From positions 38,133,501 through 38,197,500 of the forward strand of contig CM076152.1 in the NCBI GenBank assembly GCA_038025085.1: 64,000 bases of DNA. The letters are read 5' to 3'. Shown here piece after piece: positions 1 through 11,945 of this stretch (position 1 is its first letter; each line of letters opens with the position of its first letter). A program made the position numbers and the translations under genes. This DNA is from Tetragonia tetragonoides. Its lineage: Eukaryota; Streptophyta; Magnoliopsida; Caryophyllales; Aizoaceae. The notes under the pieces were generated by a model. It ran no database searches. It was not told where the DNA came from and saw nothing but the letters and a program-made list of their open reading frames with translations.

Positions 1-3000
1 CTCAACCACTCGGCCTCTTGTCCTGCCAAATCAAGAGCAATAAATTCCGATTCCATAGTGGATCGAGCAATAACGGATTCTTTAGTAGATTTCCATGATA
101 TGGCAGCACCACCTAGAGTGAATACATATCCACTAGTAGAACTTATTTCATCATTGTCAGTTACCCAATTAGCATCACAATATCCTTCCAACACGGAAGG
201 GAAACCAACATAATGCAAACCCAAGTCCATGGTACCTCTCAAGTACCTAAGTAAACGTCTAAGAGCAAACCAGTGCTCCCTACTTGGGTTATGGGTATAT
301 CTACTAAGTCTACTAACTGCATATGCAATATCAGGCCGAGTACAATTCATAAGAAACATTAAACTCCCAATTATCTTAGCATAATCAGATTGTGAAACAC
401 TTTCTTCCCTATTTTTCCTCAAAGTTATGCTAGCATCATAGGGAGTTCTTACTGGCGATACTTCAAAGCTATCAAATTTCTTCAAAACTTTCTCTACATA
501 ATGTGATTGTGTTAAAATGAAACCCTTTTCAGTTTTATTAACCTTAACACCTCAAATCACATCAACTTCACCCAAATCCTTCATTTCAAAATGGGAGGAA
601 AGGAAATTTTTAGTTTCATTAATGGCATTCATGTGTGTACTAAAAAGCAACATATCATCTACATATAAGCAAATGATTATGCAATCAGAACCAAACAATT
701 TAGTATACACACATGTATCCGATCCATTAGGCACAAAACCAAATCCAAGCAAAGTTTTATGAAGTTTATCATACCACTGTTTTGGTGCTTGTTTAAGGCC
801 ATATAAAGATTTCTTAAGTCTACACACTTTATGTTCTCGACCAGGAACAATAAAACCAGGAGGTTGTTCCATATAAATTTCTTCTTCTAAGTCGCCATGT
901 AGAAAAGCCGTCTTTACATCCATTTGATGTACAAGTAAATTATGAATAGAGGCTAATGCAAACAAAGTGCGAATAGTGGCGATCTTAGTGACATGTGAAT
1001 ATGTATAAAAGAAATCTTCACCAAATTTCTGTTTAAACCCTCTAATCACAAGTCTAGCCTTAAACCTTTGAATTGAACCGTCAGCATTCAGTTTCTTAGT
1101 GAAAATCCATTTACAACCAATGGAAGAAAACCCTTTAGGTAGATTTACCAATTCCCAAGTGTGATTAGACATGATAGATTCTAATTCACTATTCATAGCA
1201 TCTTTCCAGAAACTAGCATCAATTGATCCCACAGCTTCCTCATAAGTTTTGGGATACTCATCAATCATATAAGCATACAACAAAGGCTCACATAATTTAT
1301 CCAAATCCTGAATTTCAACAAGATAAGTAATAAAATCAAGACCAAAACTAGTTTCTTTTCTACGTCTTTTGCTAGTTCGAATTACAGGTAATTCTGTTGT
1401 AACAGTAACAGCAGGCAAAGACATAGGAACAGAAGTAGGAACAACATGGGAAATATCATTTTTCTTCATAGGAAAAACATGCTCAAAAAATTCAGCATCT
1501 CTAGATTCACATATAGTTCTATCACTCATATTCATGAATCTATAAGCAGCACTATTAAGAGCATAACCAATAAACACACAATCAATGGTTTTAGAACCAA
1601 TATTAGTACGTTTAAAATCTGGTAAACCAACCTTAGCAAGACACCCCCACACTTTCAAGTATTTAAGGTTAGGCGCATAGCCTTTCCATAATTCATAGGG
1701 GATTTTGTCTAATTTCTTATGAGGCACGCGATTAAGCAAATAATTAGAGGACAAAACGGCCTCCCCCCACATGTTCTCGGGTAACCCTGAACTTAAAAGC
1801 ATAGCATTCATCATGTTCTTAAGGGTCCTATTCTTGCGCTCGGCAATCCCATTTTGTTGTGGGGTATAAGGAGCGGAGAGCTCATGTATGATACCATTTT
1901 TCTCACAAACTTCCTTCAAGAAGGTTGTACCATTCTCTCCACCCCTATCGGATCTTAATCGTTTTGTTTTCCTATCTAACTGATTTTCTACTTCCGCTTT
2001 GTAAATCAGAAACATTTTTTCAGCCTCATCTTTAGTCCTTAAAAGATATACCTGGGTATATCTCGAATGGTCATCAACAAAAGTTATATAATATCTTTTG
2101 CCACTTCTACTCTCAGTGTTTTTAAAGTCAGCTAAATCTGTATGAATTAATTCTAATAATTCAGTTACTCTCTCGGTTACAGATTTAAATGATTTTCTGG
2201 CATGTTTAGCTTCTACACAAATTTCACATTTAGAGAAACCATTGTCCACCAAATTAGGAATCAAGTTCATGCTTTTTAGCCTTTTAACAGAATTGAGATT
2301 TAGATGTCCTAATCTAGTATGCCAAAGATCAATGGACTCAACAATATAAGCAGAAGTAGAAGCTTTATTAGTAACGTCCTCGATAACGACAGAGTCTAAA
2401 ACAAATAGCCCTCCATTCAGATAGCCCTTCCCCACATATTCTCCATTACGGGTTAATACAAGTTTATCAGCATTAAAAACTAACTTAACCCCAGCTTTGT
2501 TAAGAAGTGCACCCGAAATTAAGTTCCTGCGTAGAGAAGGCACATAAAGCACATTTTGTAAAGCTAAAGTTTTTCCAGAAGTTAATTTCAGAGATATTTT
2601 CCCTTTACCAAGCACCTCAGAACTACTAGAGTTACCCATGAACACCTGTTCACCATCACCAGCATTCTGAAAATCAGAAAATAGGGTCCTGTTGGCACAA
2701 AAGTGCCTAGAGGCGCCAGTGTCAACAATCCATTCAGTATTGTTACTGACCAGATTCACCTCAGAGATGACAGCAGCAATGACATCTCCAGATTCAGCAA
2801 TGTTGGCCTGGTTGCGAGGCTGGTCCTGGTTGTTCTGTCCATCTTTGCGTTTGAAGCATTGATGAGCTCTATGTCCAGGTTTTCCGCACACATAGCATAG
2901 GCCCCTAGATTGTTGTTTCTGGATCTTGCCGTTCTTCTTGAAAGGTCCAGGCTTCTTGTTGTTATTTGGTCCCTGTCCCTTCTTAGAGTTTCCAGCAGCA

Positions 3001-3755
3001 TCAGACCTGTCAAATTTAGCACCAGAAGATTCCACAAGGTTAGCCTTAACAGAAAGTTCATTGACAGAGGAAGAGGAACCCTTCTCCTTGAGGCGGTTTG
3101 CCTCCTCGATCTTCATATGTCCGATTAATTCCTGCAAGGTCATATCTCTCTTCTTGTGTTTGAGATGAGCCCGGTAGTTTGTCCAAGATTCGGGCAGCTT
3201 ATGAATCAGGACATTAGCCTGCAGCACTTCACACATTTTCATCCCCTCAAGGAGGATATCAGCAACAAGGTTTTCATATTGATGAACTTGTGGCATGATA
3301 GGTTGGTCATCCACCAACTTGAACTCTAACCAGTCTCCAGTCACGTACTTCTTCTTCCCAGCATCATCAGCACCATATTTCAACTCAAGTGTCTCCCATA
3401 TAGACTTAGCCGATTTGTTTTTGATGAACAGATCAAAAATCGGATTAGCCATATGAGATAACATATGACCACGAGCCATCTTGTTGTCCTTACCATACTT
3501 CTCAATGGCTCCAGCATCATCCACCTTACCCTTATCCTTCTTTTGCCCAGGAGAGGCATCAAGGACCACTGACGGAGTCACAGGAGTGGAAGGTTCAGCA
3601 GCAGTAGTTGGAGTGGGAGCATCAGAAAATAGAACATAATCAACCTCCAACTGTTCAAGAAAAATCAGAACCTTTTGTGACCATCTCTTGTAATTAGAAC
3701 CATCAAGAGCTTCGAGTTTGGATAGGTCAGGGATGAATTTCGAAAGAGAGGCCAT
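1..3755 (-). pseudogene. copia Gag-Pol polyprotein, interrupted by one in-frame stop, 3' end cut by window
   Basis: Translation starts at 3755 (MASLSKF...) and stays open for 1067 codons to a TGA at 552-554. The same frame then continues to base 1 with clear reverse transcriptase and RNase H sequence ([12 protein letters not shown] near the edge). Approximate residues: gag 15-250; CCHC zinc knuckle CYVCGKPGHRAHQC near 287; aspartic protease DTGAS near 345; integrase HHCC motif 475-515, then the catalytic Asp residues (HTDLADF, FVDD) and the conserved Glu within the integrase core; reverse transcriptase from about 870 with VDVKTAFLHGDL near 950 and catalytic YVDD near 1033. The stop replaces one residue just after YVDD, in DVI*GVKV, so this copy makes no complete RT/RNase H unless the stop is read through. 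No frameshift was seen in the visible part. Confidence 0.9.
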
Positions 3756-3779
3756 TTGTGGTGGTAATACAGTAGAATT

Positions 3780-3792
3780 AAATCGCTTCTAA
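3780..3792 (-). other. primer-binding-site position, complementary to the element's own LTR
   Basis: The 13 nt TTAGAAGCGATTT (minus strand, 3792 to 3780) begin after a 2-nt spacer (AT) from the LTR end, the normal place for a primer-binding site. They do not begin with TGG and do not match the initiator-Met tRNA primer site (TGGTATCAGAGC) usual in plant copia elements. They are perfectly complementary to AAATCGCTTCTAA inside the same LTR (minus strand, 3921 to 3909). The position is seen directly; the primer role is inferred. Confidence 0.6.
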
Positions 3793-3794
3793 AT

Positions 3795-4512
3795 TGTTAG
3801 AAAAAGATACTGTAAAACCAAAAATAAACAAAGAAAACAAGAAAGAATGTGGGCCGAATGATTTACTGTAAAATAAGATTGTTGTGTCGTGGTACGAAGG
3901 CCACTGCCTTAGAAGCGATTTCGCCCGGACTAGTGCAGTCAGAACAAGGCGTCGCCCCCCAAGGTTAGCACAACGCTCCTCTATTCCGTGCACTCGGAAT
4001 GGAAGAGTTGGAACTCAAAGAAAAATACTGCTCAGTTGAGTTTTTGGAGGAAGGAAAACGGTTTCTGATGGGATAATAAACTGATACAATATTCAGCATA
4101 TAAATAACCCAAGGAGAAGAATTTGTAACTGATGTAATCAAGCCAGTCATTAAACCAAGGAGGAAATCAAGGGATGCCATTAAAACGAAATCGTAACGTT
4201 TTGTTTTGTATAACTGAAGAGTTGGATTCGTAACTAACGAATCTCATAAACCTGGATTCTCAGTTACGACTCGGCCCAAAAAGTAGACCCCACCCCACCG
4301 CGCACGTGTCACGAACCGAACCGAACCGACGGACAGCGGCGGCGGCGCGCGCGTGGGAGAGTCTCCTTTCCAACTCAACTAAACCATATAAAAACATTGG
4401 AGTATATGAACCAATGAACCTTTTGTAAAACTACCAATGTGGGACAAAAGCCTTTTACTCACAAAGAGAAACCCACTTGCAAACACCTTGAAACTTGGCA
4501 TTCTTTCCAACA
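3795..4512 (-). repeat. 5' LTR of the copia element (718 bp)
   Basis: Read on the minus strand, the segment starts TGTTGGAAAG at 4512 and ends TTTCTAACA at 3795, with TG...CA ends as in plant LTRs. Near its start it has TGTCCCACATTGG, a motif common in plant copia LTRs. There are TATA-like stretches at about 4385 and 4100 (minus strand). Its 3' end lies 40 bp upstream of the gag start codon. The partner LTR lies outside the window, so identity between the two cannot be compared. Confidence 0.82.
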
Positions 4513-5594
4513 TGGTCTTTTTAAAAACTCACGTGACAAGTTAGTCCTTTAAAACTTAATTTTATGCAAATCCCCCTTTAAATCGGGATTTAAGTAAAAT
4601 CTTGCCATTAATTAAATTTTTTAATCTTTTTTCGTATTTTTTTCTATTAATCTGATTTCTCCCTTTTTTTAATTTCTTTTCTCTCCTTTTTTCTTATTAA
4701 TTCTTTTTCTCTCTCCTCCACTCACTTTCTCTCTCTTCCTCCTTCTCTGCTCCCCTGTTTTTACATCAGAACAATAACCATAAAACAAAAATTAAAATTT
4801 TACGACTTTCAATATTTATCAAAACAACTCTGTGTTTTGACTCTATTTGAAATGAGTGTTCCCAATGAGCAATTGGGCAAGTAGCTAACCGTTGTTACAC
4901 ATATTCCTCTCAGTCAGTCCTTGGATGGTTGTGGCTCCACCCTGTGACTTGCGGAGTAGCTTGTAAACCACAAGATGATGAGTAAGCAATTGCTGCTGCT
5001 GAAAAATGAGACTTTGTTTTCTAGGATTTAATCTTGTTTTGTGACCACAACTAATCTTTTCACTTGATTTATAATAAATAAAAAATTGATAATTACTCTT
5101 CAATATATGTGTTTGGCATTTTAGTATTTGTATGGCCTTTAAATGTGCTTGACTGCTTCATTAGGTAGATCTGGTGATAATTGAGTATGGATGAAAAGGG
5201 TTTGCTAATTGTTGTGGTTGAAATGATTAAGATGAGAGGTAGTCTTAATTGAGACAAATTGCATCTTTTCATCTGGAGGCCAGGGGTGTCATGCGATTCG
5301 CAGATGTTTTCAAAAAATTTGGTGTCGAGAGGTTCAAGAATTTTGATGTAAAAACAGTGGAGCAGAAAGGAGGAAGAGAGAGAAAGTTAGGAGAAGAGAG
5401 GGAAAAAGAATTAATAAGGAAAAAGGAGAGAAAATAAATTAAAAAATAGACTATTTGGAAGAAAAAAAAATACGAAACAAATATTAAAAAACTTAATTAA
5501 TAGCAAGATTTTTCTAAAACCCGGTTTGAAGGGCGAATCTGCACAAATTAAGTTTTAAAGGACTAACTTGTCATATAAGTTTTTAAAAGGACCA
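4513..5594. mobile_element. DNA element with ~255-bp terminal inverted repeats, split by the copia insertion
   Basis: The arms 4513-4770 and 5343-5594 are inverted copies of each other. For example, CAAGTTAGTCCTTTAAAACT at 4540-4559 matches the complement of AGTTTTAAAGGACTAACTTG near 5551-5570. Matching continues through pyrimidine-rich 4660-4755 and purine-rich 5357-5440 to GTAAAAACAG / CTGTTTTTAC at the inner ends. The left arm stops at the copia LTR, so its outer end should lie beyond the retrotransposon to the left. The right end may run past 5594 to about 5660. The ~570-bp core has no transposase. Long arms suggest a MULE or foldback type, but no target duplication can be checked. Confidence 0.8.
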
Positions 5595-7452
5595 AATTGT
5601 CCAAGGGTGTTCATTTTTAGGACCAATTTGGTAATTCGAGACTTATAAGACAGTTTTTCGTAACATTCCATGACAGGATGTATGAGAGTTACTTTTTCGT
5701 AAAATAAGAGTTATGGTTTATTATACTATTAAGTGAGTAAGTTGCCATACATATATTTTCAAATAATATTCTATATTACCGTGAGTTGATCTTAAATAAG
5801 AGTTACTCTTTTCATGATTACATGTATAACTTCACGAGAAAAAATTTAATGTGAACATTTTCGAAAAGAAGCGCAATTTAATTTGTTCAAGTAATGTGTT
5901 ACTCCAATGTAAATGATTATTCTTATTAAGTCACGTTACTTTGTGTGATAAGGTACTCAAAATCATTATTATTGATAAAGCACTTGCATATCCATTGGGA
6001 CGCCGCCAAACCATTTAAAGCTTAATTAGTTATGTGATTAAATTAAACATCTTGGATTCATATATCGTGTATCTTTCCTCCTCATACAAGTACGTCAATT
6101 CATATCTCTTTAATGAATCTGACATAATCCATATTTGTGCACTCTGTCTTCTCATATGAGTTTTTTGTAAAAACAATATCGTATTAGGATCTCAATTTGT
6201 TACTTAAACAAATTCTCTAGTGCTCCATTTGTTCCTAAAAATAGAAAAAGGAAACAAAAAGCAACCAAGATAGTGGTAGCAAACTAACAATAATAGTAAT
6301 AATAAGATTACGATTGATTTCAGGTAGAGTTGTAAAATCTAACCCGAACTGAAAGCTGACCAAACCCAATATGTTTTAGACCCGATCAAAATTCGATGCG
6401 AAAATGTTTGACATGCTAATGACACGATCTACCAACAATTCGAACCCGGCTCAAAGTTTGTGAGACAATGGCTATTTTTAACATGAACACTAACCCGAAA
6501 CCGACCTGCTAAAGACCCGACATCATCGACCCGACCTGCTGATGACTCTAACCTGAAGTGACCAAATCCGAACCCGACTCGACTTAAATTGACCCATTTG
6601 CCATGACTAATTTCAGGAAATCTAATCACTATATTCACATCTACACGTGTAGCAATCTTATACATCAAAACACAGTATCAAATGTCAAACCAAAAATCAA
6701 GTCAAAGTATTAACAGCACCCAAAACGAGAAAGAACAAAGAAAATACGTCAAGTTTTCAACCTTTTTATCTACCTTTTCTTTTCACTAACTTTTTCACCC
6801 CCTATGTGTCGAACTAATGCTGTATTGTCAGAGCACACGAACCACGTAACAGTTACACGTGTCAGCTTATAAAGGAGCTATCAATCCTGAGTTTTTTTTT
6901 TTTTTTTTTGATCTTGTCGTCTTAGCATAATCTGTCGATAGATATATCAGACATTTTTTGGGACCTAAGTTGCCGAATATAACAGCCAATCACAATTTTA
7001 CAAAAATGAGTACCACATAAATTAAAACTAAATAAATGAATGAGAATTAAAAATGAAAATAGTTTGACGGTCCGTGGCGAATCTGAGTTGTTTTGGATGA
7101 ATTACTTTTCTCTCTCCTCTCTGTTTCTTGCGCGAGTAAACGTGTTTCACGAGTTACGCTAAAATTGACAAGTGTCTTAAAAACCCCGCCAATTTTTTTC
7201 ATTTCTTTTGAGTAGAAATGTATAATTAGTACTAGTATGAAATAATACAACTCTTTAATACTCCGTATATGTATTCTCTTTTTTCTTTTTTTTTAACATG
7301 ACTCTATATGGGTATCATTTTCTTTTTTGGACAAGAATATGGGCATCATAAGTTGTCTCAATTTTTTTTTATTTTTTTGAATGCTAAGTTGTCTCAATTT
7401 TTAATCAATAAGGTGTTGGGATCTATTACAATATTGCATGTTATAAGCAACT
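5595..7452. other. AT-rich intergenic sequence, no gene seen
   Basis: No convincing reading frame. Positions 6345-6610 contain many ACCCGA/CCCGACC-like words (for example 6493-6550), a degenerate low-complexity repeat. T-runs occur near 6890-6910 and 7280-7295. Confidence 0.5.
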
Positions 7453-7710
7453 ACACAAAAATGTGTATATTGCTCGTAATTTTTAGTTATAAAGATGGCC
7501 TCATTTTGAAGCAATTTAATGAGAGACTTATTGTAGATACTAATTAATGGTATGCTATGACCCTATAGAATAACACAAAAACTCGTATATTACTCGTCAT
7601 GCTTAGTTATAGATATGGCCTCACTTTGAAGCAATCTAATAAGAGACTTACTGTAGATACTATTTGATGGTCTGCTATGATCCTATAGAATAACACAAAA
7701 ACTCGTATGA
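7453..7710. repeat. 120-bp tandem duplication (about 2.1 copies)
   Basis: ACACAAAA words at 7453, 7573 and 7693 mark a 120-bp period. The first two units align over their whole length with a few substitutions (GTAGATACTAATTAATGGT versus GTAGATACTATTTGATGGT). The third is only a stub. No coding function. Confidence 0.85.
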
Positions 7711-9540
7711 GACGACCTCAAGGAGAGGCCCCCTCTGACAAGCAAGACGTCATATTTATTATTTATGACATACTTGACTATAGAGGGGACCTCAACTTAA
7801 GGCGGCCTAGCCTCATAAAGATCTTTTGATAAAATAATAAGGCATGTCAAATTACGTACAAAGAAAATTAAATGAGAGACTCTCCTTGGGAAACCGCACG
7901 CCAATTGCTCCAAGCTACACATGAAAGTAAACAATGTATTACACACCAAAAAATAAACAATGTATTCGTGTCCAAAAATGAACTTTGGAATAAAGCTTGA
8001 GAGCGAATAATTAACTTACAAATTGTCCTCGATCTTTAGTTTCTTTTTCGTTTTTGGTAAATTTCTTGCTTTAATTTTGTTTAGATTCAATAGTTTTTAG
8101 ATCCATTCATTTTCTATGACTATAATCATTTTTTACTATGTTTAAGGAAATAAATCATTCATATTATTTTTAATTAAGAATTTTTTTAGTAATTATTAGT
8201 TTCTGGTGTGTATTTCTGACAGAATTATGTTGAGCAAATTTGATGAGATTATTCTTAGGTAGACGAGAATAAAAAAAAATAAAAAATTATTAGAACCGAC
8301 TTATATAATATTTGTTTTCTTTTGGTGCGAAAAAGGACTACACCCCACTTAAATAATTCTCTTACCTTTTTCTTCAAAATTGAAATCACTTTTAGAGAAT
8401 CAGACTCCACAATTTATATATGGAATCGACTTTCTAAGGTGGTATTTATTCCAAATTTATGAGTTATCTTATCTTGGTCATATTAATACTAGTGATTCCA
8501 TGATTAGTTCAGATGCATTAACGTATGATGAAATGGTTAGGGACTATCTAAAAGGTAATTAAATATCCTAGACAAAAGAGACATTTGGGCAAGATTCCTT
8601 ATTCTACATATAAATAATTTATATGTTACAAATTAATTAAGGGTTAATTAATTGTATATTTGTTTTCTCCGTGGTTAATTTCTTAACTACAAACAAAACA
8701 TATACGTAAGAGAGTACATGTAATTACAAAATAAATATGGAGAGAAAATATTAGAATATGAGATAGAGTCAAAAAAAAAAGGGCCGAGTCAATTAGAAAA
8801 AGAATGAAAAGAAAAAGAAAAAGAATGGAGTGCTATATTTGTTTATACTTAGGATTTATTCTCCTTATTAACATATTTTTAATTTAGTTTAATTATACTT
8901 GAGTTATTGGAAAGATTTCAAAGTATACTTTTAAATGAGTCAATTATTTAAAATATTAGTTTGGACGACATTCTAAATAGTTCAATTAAATTCAGTTTTT
9001 TTTTCTTCAGGTGATCGAAAAGAACGGGTCTAATACTCAACCAAATTTTTCGTTATGCATGAATTTCAAGGTAGTGTAAACTAAAAATTTATTCTCTTCA
9101 CCTGAATAAGATTGAACTGGACTCCTATATTTTTGAATTGATTTTAATTGAAACGAGTTTTTTAGCTTGAAGTTTATATCCCTAAACCCCGTTATTATTG
9201 ACTCATTTGAAAGTATATGCTAAAATATTTTCGATGACATATGTATACATCATTGTGAGTATATATTGAAATAAAAAATTATTAAAATGATTAGTTCCTA
9301 TAAGAATTGAATAGAATTGGGATGAATCGAACATAGTTGACCAAACTTGAACTGTATTAGATTAAAACTTAACTGAATTTAAACGCGATAGTAAGATTAA
9401 TTGTAAATATGAAAGCTAGGAGACGAATTTAGATATAACTAAACCGATAGAAAAATTTAAATCAATTAAGTTTTAAGTTTCATAACTAACAACTCAAAAT
9501 TAATGCAAATAAATAGATCAATTAAAAACTGTATCACAAA
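7711..9540. other. AT-rich intergenic sequence, no gene seen
   Basis: A 60-codon open frame at 8380-8562 has no recognisable domain. Degenerate GAATTGAA/TTGAACTG-type words occur at 9290-9380. Nothing else can be supported. Confidence 0.5.
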
Positions 9541-9544
9541 CACT

Positions 9545-10270
9545 TTTAATGTCTTGATGTTAAATTAATAAATTTATCTTAGTTAAAGTAAAAAAGTTAA
9601 AAAGTGAAATTAGATCTAAAAATTATATACAACTCAATTTTAGAATTATCTACGAGACTAGACAAAATGTCAAAAAGTTGAATATAAATAAATTGAGATG
9701 AAAATTATGATCACAGACAAGCCTAAAAGTTTTGATTTTAAAGGAAATTTTTATCATAGTATATACAAAAAAAGTCGAGAGATAGAACTAGATCCAAAAC
9801 TATAAGAAATATTTACCTCCGACTTCACTTTCATAATGTAACCAGATAAACTGACCAAACTTTCATATATGTCTAAAGTTCTGATACTATAGGAAAATTT
9901 TATCATAATATTTATAAGTATGAAAAGTTATGAGGCGAAGATTCTAAATGACAAATAGACTCTAAGAGTTTCATAATGTAACCGAATAATGTAACCAAAT
10001 TTCAAAACTTACCCACGCGTTACGCGCCTAAAATATATTGATATTAAAGCACATTCTTTCTCATAGTATATTAGTATTTACAAAATGTGAAAGTTAATTA
10101 CGAATCAAAAATAGATTTGAATCTAAGATGAATGTCATTTCAGTTTGTAAATTTTGTAATCAGAAAAACGTCTGAAATTTGACAAATAAATACTCTGTAG
10201 ATCGAAAATCAAACTAAAGATACCCTTAATATCTTGATATCAAAGGAATAATTCCATATCTTATCAAAAA
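9545..10270. repeat. degenerate tandem repeat, five units of about 150-190 bp
   Basis: A related block of the form TTGATnTnAAAGGAAA...TTTATCATAGTAT recurs near 9547, 9728, 9877, 10036 and 10230. AT-rich spacers between the blocks also share words (CATAATGTAACC, CCAAATTTC). The units are highly diverged, so this is an old local amplification. Family unknown. Confidence 0.5.
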
Positions 10271-11459
10271 ATGAAGATTATCATTAGTGATAAGCAATCT
10301 CTTTCTATAAAAAAACAATCAAGGTTGATAATAACTTTTAAAATAAAGACCAAAGACATAAAATAAAATACAACCAAATCTTATATAAAATTATACTCAC
10401 TAGTACTGTTTTATTAAAAATTCTCCACAATTCTCTCTCTTTTGTGGTGTTTTGTCTGATTCTTACCAGTTACCATCATTCTCTCTCTCTCTCTAGATCA
10501 TGTGTGTACTGCTGAGAAATGTCGATGGAGTTTCTCATATAATCTAAATCTTCCCTTATCTTTCTCTCTTGTTTTTTTCCCCAATTAAAAATAAACCCAC
10601 TTTCTGATTTTTCCCCTTTTTTTATTTTTATTTTTTTATATTACTTTCCATTTTGCTTTCATTCAGAGGATCAAGTCAAAAGAAGGGGGCCATTGAAGTC
10701 TCTCTCACCTTCATTTCAACTTCATCGTCAATTCCATTAATAATTATATACTAGTTATATTTCCGTACGATACATGGTTCGTGTGTTTATAACAATTAAA
10801 ATATTTTTATTGATACAAACTTATATAAAGATTTCGCCTATATCACATCTAGCTACGAAATTGTTAATCTATAGGCATCTCTCCCTTTTTATACTCAAAT
10901 CAACTTTCTTACTTTCCTGTTAAATTCTAATTGTATGTCCTGGAACATGCACTATTTTAAATAAAATATATTTGGTTTTATACTTTTATATAAAAAATTC
11001 TTTTTTTACATTATTGATTCATTAGTGCAGTAATTTATAAGATAAATCCTCTAATAGGCATGAGGTGAAATGAATTTTCATTGAAAATTATGACATATAG
11101 GTGAAGATACATGCATCTAAAGTGTATGATGACATGTCAATATTTACTTATGTGTCTAAACCTTTGTGTCAATCTAGCAAAGGTGCACATTTACTAAGAA
11201 AGTAGTGACATTAGTAAAGGGACAAAATTATTTAAAAAAAAACAAACAAATTGCATAATACATTTTGACACACAAATATGAAAGACATATGGAACCAATG
11301 TGGTGGCTGTCAAATACAATTTTAAAAAATGGTCAAAAATATTTTAAAAAAAAAAAACAGCCATGAATATTTGCTTGGGTGATAAAAGATTAAACCCAAA
11401 TCACTTAGCCAGAGAGTGATCTTTACAATATAAGGAAGTAGGCAAGGCAACAACAATTC

Positions 11460-11462
<3 letters not shown>

Positions 11463-11517
<55 letters not shown>
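11463..11517. repeat. (TA)n microsatellite
   Basis: Uninterrupted TA dinucleotides over about 55 bp. A shorter (TA)n tract lies at 11920-11942. Confidence 0.95.
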
Positions 11518-11519
<2 letters not shown>

Positions 11520-11914
11520 AGAAAGAGTGAGTGAGTGATTAAAATTACACATTCAATACATTCATGCATATTGATGGAGGACCTGTGAGTTGGCCAGGCC
11601 GCAAGCAGAACAACCCAAAGCAGATACATTTACATTCATTTGTTAATAAATAATGCATTAGTTAATAAGTACATTAAGATTCATTTTTGTAATTTCAACA
11701 AAGAGGGGTATTTCATTTGTTCGGTTTGGAAAAACTTTTATATTTATTTTTATAATCATTAGTTAATGAATGTATGAATTGCAAAAGTCTCTTATTTATT
11801 CATTTGATACATTGAGATTCATGTATACATTAAGATTCATGTATGTGTTACATGGCATTATTACATGGCAAAATGCTTACTTGGCAAATCCTACGTGTAT
11901 GTAACAACATTGAC

Positions 11915-11942
<28 letters not shown>

Positions 11943-11945
<3 letters not shown>

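Larger units (their letters stand above)
1..4512 (-). mobile_element. Ty1/copia LTR retrotransposon, 5' part (3' end outside window)
   Basis: On the minus strand the order is 5' LTR (4512 to 3795), untranslated leader, then gag, protease, integrase, reverse transcriptase and RNase H in one long reading frame from 3755. Integrase before reverse transcriptase is the copia order. The element runs off the left edge, so the polypurine tract, 3' LTR and second target-site duplication cannot be seen. The outer boundary at 4512 has two supports: the LTR begins TGTTGG and ends CTAACA, and the inverted-repeat homology of the host DNA element starts again exactly at 4513. The frame is nearly intact, so the insertion is fairly young. 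The lineage within copia is not assigned. Confidence 0.93.

Noticed and set aside
8380..8562. 60-codon frame in intergenic DNA
   Set aside because: No domain, no gene context and an AT-rich setting; length is within chance.
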